Positions 38,301-52,903 of a stretch of DNA of 64,000 nucleotides are shown here, piece after piece. Made by a program: the position numbers and the translations under genes. The notes below the pieces were generated by a model. The model worked only from the letters and a program-made list of their open reading frames with translations, did no database searches and was not told the origin of the DNA. How positions within the stretch are numbered: position 1 is the stretch's first letter; every line of letters starts with the position of its first letter. The stretch comes from Chrysomallon squamiferum (Eukaryota; Mollusca; Gastropoda; Neomphalida; Peltospiridae), in the NCBI GenBank assembly GCA_012295275.1, contig CM022665.1, forward strand, positions 24,649,946-24,713,945. The letters run 5' to 3'.

Positions 38301-41089
38301 AAGTTCAAATACAAAAGGAAAAAAGAAGAAGAAAAATAAATATAAAATTCAGGACGATGAAATCACCAGTACATCTCATGGTGGGACAACCTGGAATATA
38401 ACACAGCATATACAGACGCACAAACCAAGAAAATACCTGCTTGTTAAAGAAGGCAGCAACTGGCTGGCAGAGGTATATATTTATTTTGTGTCTGTTTACG
38501 TTTATAAATAAAATTGGTTAACTCTTTGGAATCCATATCCTCTTTTCCAGTGTAGCTGAGATATAGATAAAGTTCACATTTTCCAGTATTTACTGCTTTA
38601 TACACAACCACTGATCTCTATAGTAAAGCCAGTGATCACTATTTTTGGGAAGCAGACTTATTATATACTTATTAAGCCATTATATCTATAGAGTTTTGGC
38701 CTGTATCTGATTTTTACTGTTTTAAAAAAATGGCTACAACTCAAAGGGTTAAACTGTATTGTGAGATGGATATACTGATGTTATATTGTTACTTATTTTC
38801 TATGTCCAGGTTTTGTTAATAGTAAAATATCACAATAAAATAATAAATATATGAGTTATAATGGTATGTTTTGTATAAATACCAATATCCTTGCCAAATT
38901 AACATATTCTCATATTTTGTATCATTGTTTTACATTTCTAAGGATGAAACAAAGTCATCTATTTGCTGTACATGTTAACTGATTTTATCCTGTGCTCTGA
39001 GCTTATATTTTAAGGACTGGCTGCATATTTTCTGTCTGTAGACATGGGAAAGTGATAGTTTAAAATTAGTTACAGCTAAATGTAGTAATATGTATGACAG
39101 TATCCATTACTGATTTCTGAATAAGAAAAGTGGGATGCTTATTTTCCAGAATCCTAGTCACAAAGTCAAACAATGCTTATAGGTAAGTGATTTAAAATTG
39201 ATTTTAAACTATAATTATTATTTCAGACATCAACAGAGCTTTGTACAAAAGATGTACCAGAAAATGTGGTTCAGCAGTTGGAAGAGTTTGCTTCAAAACT
39301 GCTTCAGGATGAAGTATCTTTGTACAACAAACGTATGTTTAAATGAATAAGAATAAATTATTTAAATCATCCATACATTGTTAGGGATTTTATTTCTAAT
39401 TGATGTATCCTATTTGTTTTCAAAAGTTAAACCTCAGAATAGCCAATTTTGGTTTGTCATTAAATTTTAGTTTGTTATTTTGGAGAATGTTACATTTTTT
39501 GTTTTTAACAATTTTTAATGATTAAATGTTGACTTGAAAAGTTACCATTAATAAACTAATTTATATTAAAATGCCTTCAGTGACAAAGAGCAAGTCATAA
39601 TTATTGTTACATATCTAGAACTAAACAGAAAGTAATACTTCTACTTTATGTTACTACTACAAAACTACTGCATGCATTTCATTACTGGTCAAATAGAGTG
39701 TTTATTTGTTTTCTCTTACACAGAACGTGAGAGTGGCAGAAGATCAGAAGTAAAATGGTTGAAGACAGTTCTTGGTTCAGGCACATTAAGTGATAAAGTT
39801 GCTGCTCTGACTCTTCTTGCACAGGAATCTCCTGTCCACAACCTCTCCAGCTTGGAGAGCTTGCTAAATATGACCAGAAAGAGAGCCAGAAGAGAATCTG
39901 TGATGGGAATTGGTATGCCCATTGTTATCTGATTTATTTTAACTTGTATTCAGTTTCATTTATTTCTAATTGTTTCATACATATTTTAATACTGCTTTAT
40001 GGCAGATCTTCTCAAAATATTTTACATGCAACTATATATCTTATGTTTTTGACCATTTTTGTGTCTAGTTTCATATCCCCAGATAATTTAATTTACCCAT
40101 GGTCAAGTCATTAGATTAAGAAGCACTATTCATGGTTTTGAAAACATCAAATTTTCTTTTCATTTCAAATGCACTTCTTTTTTAATATTTATTATTTGGG
40201 TGTGTGTTTACTCTAACCATGTTGATGCTTATTATTACTAAGAACATTTTATTCATTGAATTTTTATTTTTTTATTCATTTATAGGCTGTCATAATTATA
40301 TCAGTTATATTTTATTATGGTTTTAGCACTTCAAAATTATATTTGTTACATCATCATTAACAAATATAAAAACAGCTGTTTCAAATGAAAACAAAATGTT
40401 TTATCTCTTTAGATACATTAAGAGATTTGTTTCTTTCTGACCTGTTGCCAGACAACAGAAAACTAAAAACATTTAGTCAGGTAATTATTTAAAGCCACCC
40501 CTAAAAAAATAATTTAAAAAATATATATATTACAATGAACAAAGTTAAATATATTGATATTTAAAAGACATTAATAACTCTAAACCACAACCTTCTGTAA
40601 TATTTTATCATATTCTGTAACTGATTAATGCTTTTCACTTTTTACAACTAGGAAATGGATATTTAATTTTGAGAAAATTCCAAGCAACAGTAATTAAATT
40701 ATAAAAATTGGTTTTATGTTATTATTTTTAACTTGAATAACTAACATATTCTTTTAGAGTCAGAAAAGCATTTTAAAAACTAAATTGGTCTGGCTCTATT
40801 AAATTTGAAGAAATAAAATTCTGAAACTGAAAAAAAAGAAATATTTCTTCATTAATTTGTATGATTGATGATTTTTGTAGCATCCTCTTTTGTCACTGGA
40901 TGAAGTTTCAAGTGGAAACCGAGATGTTGTAGACAGAAAGTTGATATTGTGGTATTTTGAATCACAATTGAAAGAAAAATTTTCAGAGTTTGTTAAAACA
41001 CTGGAAGTAAGTTTAATTTTGATTCTCTCTTGGTTTAAAGTGTATCTTCCGAGATATGTATCATATATTTACAACAACAACCCCAAAAA

Positions 41090-41120
<31 letters not shown>

Positions 41121-41622
41121 GAAAAAAAAAAAAAAAAAAAAACCTCCACCAAAACAGTAAATTGTCATGAGACAAATTGTTTAAAATCCAGATAATGAAT
41201 GGAAACCAGTGGTTTTCATTATGGTTCAGACATTTAATTTGTTTTGATGGAAATAAAGCCTGAACTAATTTATCATTTATTTTTTATTATAAAATGTAAT
41301 AAAGTCAGGTCGCTGCAAATATATATTAAAAAAAAAAAAAATAAAGACGTGAGATTTTATCTACCTTTTACAACTTCTATTTTGTATGCCAAAAAAATTA
41401 AATAATTTGTCTTCTTTTTTTTAAATCTTTTATTAAACAAATATATGTTCCTGTTTAAGCAGGTAAACTTTTTTTTTCATTGTTTGATATTTTACTAATT
41501 AAATAAGTTAATACACTTACTGTGTTTGTTATGAAATCATTTTACTGTACTATATGTTATTTTTCTCAAAGGCTTTAATTAAAATAACAAATTCAATCAT
41601 AAATACATGTATGAATGTGTAT

Positions 41623-41683
<61 letters not shown>

Positions 41684-44600
41684 AACACAAACACAAACAA
41701 ACAAGCAAACACACACATACTTATTGTATTTATTGTATGTTTTAGACCCTGTCACATGATACGATATTATCAACAAAAGAGAAAGCATTAAGTGAGTATT
41801 GCAAGTCAACTAGCTACATTTGAAATGAGTGATATATTATACTGAATTTGATTACTTGTTTGGGCAATATAGCATTGCTGACTAAAGTTTTTTGATTTTT
41901 TTGTAACTGAAATGACACTGGTATGTTAAATATTTGATTTATTTGAGTTAATATAAATATCTTGTTACCTGCCAAACTATTTTCACATCTATTATTATTC
42001 AGTTGTTGTTTGTTCATTAAAAGTTTAATAATTTTTAAATTTTATTTTTTAAATTGCAAGGTTCTGTGTTCAGTCTGCTAGCTAACAAACCTGAACAAGA
42101 AAATGTAAGTTTTGTTTTTATGTTACTGCTTGTTATATTACTTATTAGATATTTGAAATAATATAATAAATACTCATGGGAAGATCCAGGATTTAAAAAA
42201 AAAAAAAAGGCAAAAAAGGGCAAGGTTTTCTCATTGTAGTGGATATAGATTTCCTGATGGAATGACGACTTTGGCAATAACAAATATGTGACAAAAAATA
42301 TTGATTATGGTCATGCCTTCCCTTTTCTGAAATGCTGGTTCTACCTTTGCATACTACAACATGCAGTTCTTCAGTTAATAAAAGGAAATGGACATCATTT
42401 TTTTTTATGTTAAATCTATTTAAATTTTGATGTATGGGAAAATATTTTAATTAATTTATTTATTTATCATTAGTATTTAAAAAAAAAAAAAAAAAAAATA
42501 TTAATTACATGGTTTTGACAATTTTATTGAATTGAAATTTTATTTATTATTATATTTTTTTTATAAATGAATAAAATTGACATACAAAAATACTTGTTGA
42601 ACTTCAAAAACATTTTAAAAATAAAAAAAATAAAACCATATACCTCTTGATAATAAAATGTGTTTAAATACTTTCAGATAAATTTTCCTTCTGTTTTTTC
42701 TTTTATAAATATGTTTTAACTATAAAAATAAAATAAATTGTTAATATTGTGAAGCATGTCTCTATTTTTTAAGTCATTAAATTTATAATTAATTTCAGAT
42801 TTCTTACTTTGAAAAAATTAATGGGCATTCATCTACTAATATTTTATTGAACTATTTTCACATATTTATTATTTTTAATTCAGTAATATAAATTTACAGC
42901 AATTACACACAAACATTTTTTTCTAAACATACTATCTTGGTATAAATACAATAAATTTACAATAATATATATATGTTTTTTTTTATTTATTTGATTTTTC
43001 TGTTTCAGGCATTGTTACCTATGATTGTGAACAAGCTGGGTGACCCAGATCACAAACTTGCATCAAAAGCGTGTCACTATTTGACAAAACTTGGTAAGCT
43101 GATTTTTATTATTATTATTTTAAAAAGAACAATGAAATAAAAATCTTTATTTATTTGTTTTTATTAATAATTACTTTAGAAAAAAGAAACTTGTGTTAGG
43201 ATAAATAGAGAAATATTTTGGAGCATTACTGGATCTGTTATGAACATTCGAATGTATTTCCTGTTCTCTTTAGTATTTAAAATTTTAATTTGTTGTACTT
43301 CTTTTTCTTTTTTTAAAGTTACATAGCCAAAAAAATTAGTTATTTTCAAAACTGATGTACTTATTTGAGCATTCACTGTTTCTCTTACACATTTTTAAAT
43401 TTTTATCTTTTTTAATTTAAAGTTATGAAGCACCCAAACATGAAGGGAATTATTTTAGAAGCTGTGGAAAATTTAGTTTACAGACCAAATGTATCTAAAA
43501 AAGCACAGTAAGTTTAATTTAGTTATATTATTGTATTTCCAGTGATGAAAGTTCTATTCCTGTCTGTGGGTTTATGCCATTTTGGTCCACTGAATAAAAG
43601 TTTAAACATAACTGGCAGTAGTGCACTCCTCTGCCATTCCACCTTTTAGGTACACCAATATGTTGGTGCTGCCTACAAAATGATGGCTGCCATTATTCCT
43701 CCACTGTTTCTGTCTTATTATTGGCAGATTCCATCATGCAAGGTGTCATTCCTGCATGAGAACTGTGTGCAGTATTTCATAATAGTGCATTCTGATGATT
43801 CCTTGCATGATATAAATGAAACTGTGTCAGTTATTTATAATGTTCTGGAGAGGACAGCTGCTCTGGAGGTAATTGAATTGGGAGTCAAGAATAAGAAGGA
43901 CAGTTTTGGTGATTTTTTTTATTGACTAGGTTTAAAAGATCATTGAACAAGATGCTGTAATATGTGACTGATGTAGAGACAAAATTAAATATGATGGAAA
44001 ACTGAAGCAAAAATTTCTCTTCTTTCATCTTTCACTAGGCCAGGGAAGGGGAAAATCTTTTCTTTTCTTTTTTTGTCTTTTTTTGGTTTTGCTTAGATTT
44101 GCTATAGTTAAATGTGCTGTTTTCTGAGGTAAAACTATAGGGTGAATTCTAAAATTTTCATCCAGTTTTTTGAAGAGGATTTCTACTACTTGAAATTGAC
44201 ATTTTTATTGAAAGTTGTTTTCACAGGTAATAAATGTTATTAAAATAATTAAAATGTAGCATTAATATATAAAAATTAATTTCAGGAAGTGAAATAAAAA
44301 TGAATAAAATTTATGATTACAAGGACTTAAAATTTTCAAATGATATGCTTTAGTAGAACTTGCATTAAGATCACGTACATATTATGATAAGCAAAGCAAT
44401 TTCCTTTTAATATTGGCCCATTCAGACTAATTCAATGACTGAGGCACAGAAAAGCTGCTCATATAAACTGCTGTTAATATTTTATTTGACTTTTAACAAA
44501 AAGTTTCTTTTACCATATTTATTTATGTTTATGTGTAAATTACATTAAAGTGTTGACACTAAATTATTGTTATTATTTTTCTTAATTACTTTTTGTTTTG

Positions 44601-45312
44601 TTTGTTTTACAGATACTATGCCATGTGTTTCCTTAGTCAGATTGTACTGACTCATTCTGACCAAGCTTTGGCTCTCAGGCTGATTGATGTTTACTTTTCA
44701 TTCTTCAAGGTAATCTATTTTTTTCATACTTATTTATATACTGGATATCATATTTTCTGCCATAGCTAAATGTTAGCACTCAGAATATACTTGTTCACCA
44801 AAGTATTTACCAGCACAATTATTTGTGCTGTATTGTGTCATCATGTCTGTTTTTTTCATGGTAGATATTTGTAAGTAAAGGTGAAGTGGACAGTAAAATG
44901 ATGGCAGCTCTTCTCACTGGGGTCAATCGAGCTTATCCATTTGCCAAAGGTTAGTCAGTGTTTGTGTAATAAATACTAGTACACAACCCTGTCTAGTAGT
45001 AGATAGAAAAATATCTATAGTGTTAAGCAAAAAACATGTATGGAAATTGTTATGACCTTTTTAATAACTCATGACATTTTCTTCTTCATTTTTTTGGTCA
45101 GTAACTATATATGAATATAAGAATAAACTTTTTTTGCAGTTCAGAATTTGAAACAAGTTAAGAGTAAAGTTGCTGTAGACTATTTTTGCCATAGTTAATT
45201 TTAGATCATGTTATTTTACTGAAATAGTTGCTCTCTCCTTCTTAAATATATTCTATCTTTCTTTGTTTAAAAATGTAATACCAGTTTTATTGTCGCCTTT
45301 TATGGAATTATT

Positions 45313-45343
<31 letters not shown>

Positions 45344-48300
45344 TTAACAATAACAATAACAATAATAATTATAACTGTACAACCATTCTTGAACTGAATC
45401 CTGATTTCCAAATGTTTGGGTCACCAGCATATAACATTAAATAACAATTCTTTTATTTCAGTGGACAGGAACTACTTCACAGAACAGATGAACACACTGT
45501 TTAAAATTGTTCACATTGTTAACTTCAACACAAGTCTACAAGCTCTGATGTTGTTACAGCAAGTCATGGATGCAAGGTAATGATGATTCACAAATTTTCT
45601 TTATTTATAATCTACAAAAAAAAAAAAAAAAAAATTTTTGTGGGTGTATGTATATAATGGAGGAAAAGAGTTAGTCCTCCATATATGTAATTTTGTTATA
45701 CTGTATATTTTTTTAATAAGAAATTTCTGTTTGATATTCAAAGTTAAACAATTTGCTATAATTCTTTCTAAATTAATAATAATAAAAAATAAAAAATACA
45801 AACTTATGTCAGAATTACCACCTTTTCTTTAAAAAAAAGATATCTGAAAATTTAAAAAAACCTGAATAAATCGCAAACAAATAAGAATAAACAAAAAAAA
45901 AGTCACAAAATAAAATATCTATAATATAATTGTTTAACATTATTTTATAAAAATATTCTTTTTCTTTTAATTCCATTTTAGCCATAGTGGATCAGATAGA
46001 TATTACATGGCACTGTACAAGAAATTAGCTGACCCATCTCTGAAAACTTCATCAAAACATGCTCTCTTTTTAAACTTGCTTTACAAGAGTCTGATAAAGG
46101 ATGTGTCAGATAAAAGAATAAAGGTAAAAAAAAAAAAAAAAAAACCCCACATCCTTAATGATAATAATATATAGCTTGTAATAGTACCAGTTATGTGTTT
46201 TGTTTGGTAACAGAAACCAATCTTTCTGATGATAATGAATGAAAATAAAATGATCTTGTGAGCATTATGGATTCTGATATATATATATTTAATCATTATG
46301 AAGGTATTATGTAAAAAGAAATGTTAAACAGATCACTGACAGTTTGTTGATATGACAGCTTTAAACAGTTTCATAATCTTTCAGGTTTCACATTATTGTT
46401 ATTTTTAAAATATATCTGCCTTTGAAAAGATTACTAAATAAATGGTTTTAGTAATATCTAAATAAATATTCAGTTATCAGAAATGTACCTTTTAAAACAA
46501 TTATTTTATTTCATTTTATTTTATTTTCAGGCCTTTGCTAAAAGATTACTTCAGATTTGCTCATATCAGACTGCACAGTTTGTTTGTGGAGCTCTTGTAC
46601 TGTTATCAGAGGTGTGTTATAAGCCATTAATAAAGAAATATTTAAAATTTCTGTTTTATAAAAAAAAAAAAAAAAAAAATCAGGAACAAAATAATCATGT
46701 ATATAGTTGTAAAAATTAAAAACAAATATTTATATTAATTTTTTTTGATTAACCACAGAAAAATGTCTGTTTTATAAATTAATAAATAAAATTATCTGAA
46801 CAATATTTTTCTACGTTGACTGTCTATTAAATGTCTGTTTGTATTATATTACCATTATGATTTATTATTATAATTTTTTTTTTTACCTCAAAATTAAATG
46901 CTTTCACTACAGGTTATAAAGGAAAAACCAGGCATCATGAACTTCAAACATGTTTCTGAGGTAAATATTTGTTTTCTTGAGTAACATCTTTAAGTTAATA
47001 TTGCAACCAATACCCCTTGATTAGTTCATATCTGACTATGTCTCCTTCCTCTCTCTCTCTCTCTCTCTCTGTATTTCTGTCTGTATTTCTCTCCATTCTT
47101 TATTTATTACTTATTCCTATAGGAGTCTGATGATGAAGAACACTTTGTGGATTGTCCAGAAGATGATGAGTTTAAAGTAAATAATAAAGAAGATAGTTAC
47201 CACAGAAGCTCAGATGGAGAACAGGAGAAACATTTGCCAGAATCCAGTACAAAAACTCCATCATCATGGTTACACAGACAAAACACTACCAGTACGTAAT
47301 TCCATTATAAAATTGTACTTACACTAAATATCATTTATAAAAAAAGATAATAATCAAATAAAAGAATTATTGATTGAATATTTTTAATATTCTCACTTTT
47401 GATTGTGATGATAATATTAAAATTGGATTTACTATTCCAGCTCACTGTTAGTACTACTTCCAGCTTGTAGCTACTTCTATTATTATTACTACCAAGTAAT
47501 TTCTACTAAGTAACAAGTAAAGGCTGCTATTTTATTTTTCTTATTTTTAATTGTAACTTAGTGCCAGGGATGCTAACTTTACTTTTCTTAGAAAAAACAA
47601 GAGTTGTCTGAAATCATATTCAAATAAAGGGAAAATGGTGTTCAAAAAGGAAATCTTTTTTTTTTTTTTTTTAAGGAAATACAGTCTACAAACTGGTGTA
47701 TCATCTTTGATTTGTTTCTAATAGTGAATACTGTTTGTAATCAAATTTGGATGAAATAAATACTTTTGCTTATTAAATGATATTTAATTTATTTTGTGCT
47801 TAATAAAACATTCACTAATTTTCTTGGTTAAATGAAGAATTAAGTGTACTGCAATAGATTTCATCTCTTAAAATATTCACTGCATAAACATCGAATATAA
47901 AAATGTTTTGAGTTCTCTTAAAAAGTTAATTTCTATTCATTTGTTTATTGCATTTAATTATTATTTACAGGAAAATCAGAATCAGGAGATTATGATCCAT
48001 ATTTTCGAAATCCTCTCTACTGTCGAGCTGATCACGAATGTATTTGGGAGTTAGAAAAGCTAGTGCAGCATTTTCACCCGACTGTCAGTTTGTTTGCTAA
48101 AACATTGTTGGAGGTAGGTGGCTATAATAATATACTTACTGTTGTCCTAGCTTGTTGGATTTTTTTGATAAAAGTAGATGGCTAAAAATATATATCTATC
48201 CATTGGTAGTGGGATTTTATTTGTTTGCTTAAGACTCAGTTAGAGATAGTAGGTGAATTGAATAAGATATTAGTATTTATTCATATTTTATTAATTATTT

Positions 48301-51300
48301 AATCAAACAAACCCATTTTTAAAATTTAGTTTACATGCATTTGTTACAGAAATACTATTCAGAAATTTTGGTTTAAAGTTTTCAAAAACAATATTATAAT
48401 GAAACACAGGGGTTTGTTTACCTTTATGAATATCAGAATTTAGCAATACAGGAGACTGTTAATTAACTTTAAGAGTATATGAATGTGTGATTTTATTACA
48501 GAACAAGCACATTGAATATACTGGCGATCCTTTACAAGACTTCACACTGAAACGATTCTTGGACAGATTTGTTTACAAAAACCCAAAGAAACGAGATCAA
48601 GGTAAACTGAAAGAAAAACTAAATCACAGTATACACTTGAGTGTTTATTTCATTTTAATAATTATATGGTGGCCATCATATTCAGGATGAAATAAAGTTT
48701 TATTCTATAAACTTTTCTTCTTCAAAACAATGTCTGCTGTAGTGATTGATTGTACCTCCAGGATCTCTTCATAATTCAAAAAGAAAATTACGTGAATGTA
48801 TTCTAAGATGCAGTTATCTATGTAATTATTTCACAATAATAATAATAATAATAATTAAATTGTTTATTCCTGATTTAATTTTTAATCAAACACAGAATTT
48901 TAACCAAATGATATTATTTAAAAAACAAAAATTAATAAATAATTAAAGATTGTCTTTGCTTTGAGAAAATATTTCAAGTCGTTATTGTTATCAAAATATT
49001 TTTTAACCAAGAAGCCCCCAAAAACCCAAACCAATTACAATGTTACAATATATTGTTACTTGATTTCAGTTGAAGACAGAATTAAGTTGTCCATGTCAAG
49101 AAAGACAAAATTTGGAGTTATGGGTGTAAAGGGAATAGCAGTGAACACAGAACAGTACCTGGAAAAAGGCGAGGCACAAATACCAGTTGATGAGAAATTT
49201 TTCTTCAAGTGAGTCATATTTAGTTATTTTTAAAAGACATATTTTTATCAGTTCATTTGAATTCTTGGTTACAGTTTCAATTAATTTATTTAGATACTGA
49301 ACTGGCCCAGTTAATTTGAAAAAGATTAATTATCTTAAACATTATCTTTATTTTCCCTGTTAGTTACATTTTTAAAAATAATTATTTTATTGGGAAAACT
49401 ATATAATAATAATAAAGAAAAATGAAGACAGGAAAATTGAAGAGGAAAAAATCTTAAACTCACCAAAAAACTATACTTCTAGTACTATTACTACTTTTAA
49501 TAACAGTAATAATAAATAAATAAACAAATAAATAAAATGAATAAAACAAAAACTATTATAAAATAAAAGCAGTTTTTAACCAAACCATACTGAAAGCTTC
49601 ATAGAAAACACTGGTAAAAAACAACCTAAAACCACATTAATTAAATAATAGATAGAAGAAAATAAATAAAAACTACTATAAAATAAAAGCGGTTTTCAAA
49701 GGAACTGATGTAAATTGTTTTTCTGTTAGATATTTCAGCCAGAAAGCTACCCAGAACAAGAAAAAAGGGAAGGATGATGACAGTGATGTCAGTGATTCAG
49801 AGTTTGATGCATATTTAGGTTAGTAAGATATCAATTTTTAATTCAGTCTGAAGTAAAAAACAAAAAAAATATATATATTGATAGTTCTATGAACTTTATC
49901 TTGGACATTTAATAGTTGTTCATATTAAAATGTGTTGGGGTTTTGTTAAGTATATTCATTTTTGTGTCAAGTACTAATTAGTAAAATATATTTTTTGGAG
50001 TTACTAAACAGTGCTTAATAAGAAATAGGTTAAATGGTATTTAATGTACTGTAACTATTGTTTTAACTTGTTATGTGTGTAGTGTATGAAAATAGACTGG
50101 GGTTTATATGAAGAATTAATTACTGCTAATTGAAATGTATAACATAATGAGTGAAATAAATAAATAATATTGTTGTATTTTTATTAATATTTTCAGATAC
50201 CTTTGAAAAGGGTGTTGATGCAGGTGCTGTTGATCTTGATTTTGATTTTGCTGGGTAAATATTCCATTTATATATTATTAGTATTTTTTTATATTTATCT
50301 ATTTTTGAAGTTGCTGTTTATGTGATAGTTTCATATATATTATAAATATTTTATTTTTTTATTTTATTTGATGAGGGTGTGTGGGTTCTGTTTATATAAA
50401 TGTTAGTACAGACAAACCAAATAGATTTATTTTTAAGTCATGTAATATTCTTGTCATTACCATCAACTAAATACACTTGTTTTTTCAAATGTACTGATGT
50501 CACTACAGCTGTTATTATTACTATTCCAGCATACTGTTACTACTACTGCAAGCTTGTGGCTTACTGCTACGTCTATTATTATTACTACTATTAATGTTCC
50601 TATTCCAACTACTTGTTTCTACTTCTGTTACTGATAATATCTACTTCTACTACTTCTAATTTTATTACTACCCTATTTTTTCTACTTGCTATACTGTTAT
50701 TGCTTCCACAACTTTTACTTTTTATGTATTCGTGCACCCACAACAACTGCTGTGATACTAATATTTAGATGCTACTATTGTCATTACTCTTTTTTTTCTG
50801 ACATAATAAAATATCTTTTGTTTGTGTTATAAATGATTTGTTTTAACAATGAGTGAACACAAAATAAGCTTTAATGGATAACAATAAATATCTTGGGATA
50901 TTAATTTCCACAGAGAGCTTGACAAGAAGACAAAAGAAAAGAAGAAGAAGGTGAAATCCAAACAAGAAAGCAGCTCAGAAGAAGAAGAAGATGATGAAGA
51001 TGATCTCTCAGATGATGAACTCCAGTTCAGTGAAGATGAAGATTTGGCTAAAGCTTTTAAGGAGGAGATGCAAAAAGTACAGGACAAAAATGTTAAGGAT
51101 GATGATTTTGATGAAGATGATGATGATTTTGATAAAGGTGATCAGGATGATTTTGATGAAGAGGACATTTCATTTTCTGATGATGGTATGTATTATTAGT
51201 TACTAGTTTCACTAGGAGTTATTAAACAGTTAAATTATTTATTTATTTAGTACAGTTTAACCATATTGTGTATTATACCTTTTTTTATTTTTATACTGAA

Positions 51301-52863
51301 GCATTGTAAATTATATTTATACAATGTATCATTACAGTTCACTGACACATAATTCATTATTATTATGCACTACATATCATTATACACTATAGCATACTCA
51401 TGCACTGTATATGTTTTTGTTTATTAACATATACTATCTATTTATTATCATCATTTTGTTTATTTTCCATCTTGAAAATTATAACTACCACTGTGACTGC
51501 ACTCACTTTTACTAAAACTCTGGATCCACTCCTTTCATTGTTAATGTAGTAAAATTGACATAATTGTTTTTTTTTTGTGTATTATTACTGTCATATAGTT
51601 AGAATGTCTGTTACATATTGATTATTATTATTAGTAGTAGTAGTATTTTATACTTATTGCATTTATTGTTGTAATCAATTAGAAAGCAATATTTAACTCT
51701 TGAAAAATACCATCTTTTTGTTAACATTTTTATTATGTGAAGTCCATACAAATACAACAGCAACTGATATACATAAAACAGATTGTACAGTAACAGCTTG
51801 TACAAAACAGTATAAGATACCTTGTTTTTTTCAAATCGGTCACTGTTTCCTAAGTAAATAACAGTATTATTGATAATATTGGTCAGTCAGTATAATCAAT
51901 ATACATTTTCTTATCACTGTTTATAAACAAAAAAGTTAAGTAAATCAAATAATTCTATATGATCAAATGTATTTCATTTTTTAAAAATGGTAGTAGATGA
52001 GTGAGGGTGGATTTAAATGTGTGTATTATGTATGTGCATCTTGCTATCTTAAGTGTGTGTGTGTGTGTGTTGTATTGCCATAAGGAATTAAAACCAAAAA
52101 CTGATTCAGCTTATCTGTACCATGCATTTGTTACTTAAAATAGGAACAACTTAATACTTAATTATGTAAGCATTATTTTGTGTGTGTTTGTGTGTGTGTG
52201 TGTGTGTGTATGTGTGTGTGTGTTTGCAATACAATGATAACAACAGTATCATTTGTTATTTAAAATAAAGATGACCCAGTAATTAATTATGTAATGTTTC
52301 TTTTGTGTGTGTGCATTTGTACTTCTTTGTATGTTACATTTATATATAGTTTTTGTATATATATATATATATATATGGAATTCTTGATGTTTATTTATTT
52401 ACTTATTTACTTATTTATTTATTTGTTTATTTTGTTATTTACTGCTGTGCACAAATGTGACACCTAACCACAAAGATACACATGAATATATTAATGAGAG
52501 TTAATATTTTTACAGCAGAAAATATTTATAGATAATAATAGCACACCCACTGTGACAGACAGCACTGTTAGTCATAACAAAATAGCCTCAAACATTCCAT
52601 CAATCAAATATTTTGTATTATTAATGTCATATGTGATCTGCTCATTCAGTAGTTTGTCCAGAAATAGCATACTGAATGAAAACCAATACATAATGTTTTA
52701 TTTTAGGTTGCACAACTGTAGAATAACAGATGGTATGACAAAACAATAAACCAACTGATTCTCAGTCTTAGATGTTATCACAAACAATAACAACTAGTTA
52801 ACTAAAACTATCTTTTCATAATAAACAGTAAAATTAAATTAGTATTTATCTATGACTAGCAAA

Positions 52864-52903
<40 letters not shown>

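Noticed and set aside
43680-43925. 81-codon plus-strand ORF in a CEBPZ intron
   Set aside because: The frame has fairly protein-like composition, but no motif or splice phase supports it, and adjacent CEBPZ exons join without it. It may be a transposon scrap.
50827-51206. Ser-rich minus-strand ORF and Met-rich plus-strand ORF around 51 kb
   Set aside because: They are out-of-frame readings of the acidic GAT/GAA-rich CEBPZ exon 50914-51185.
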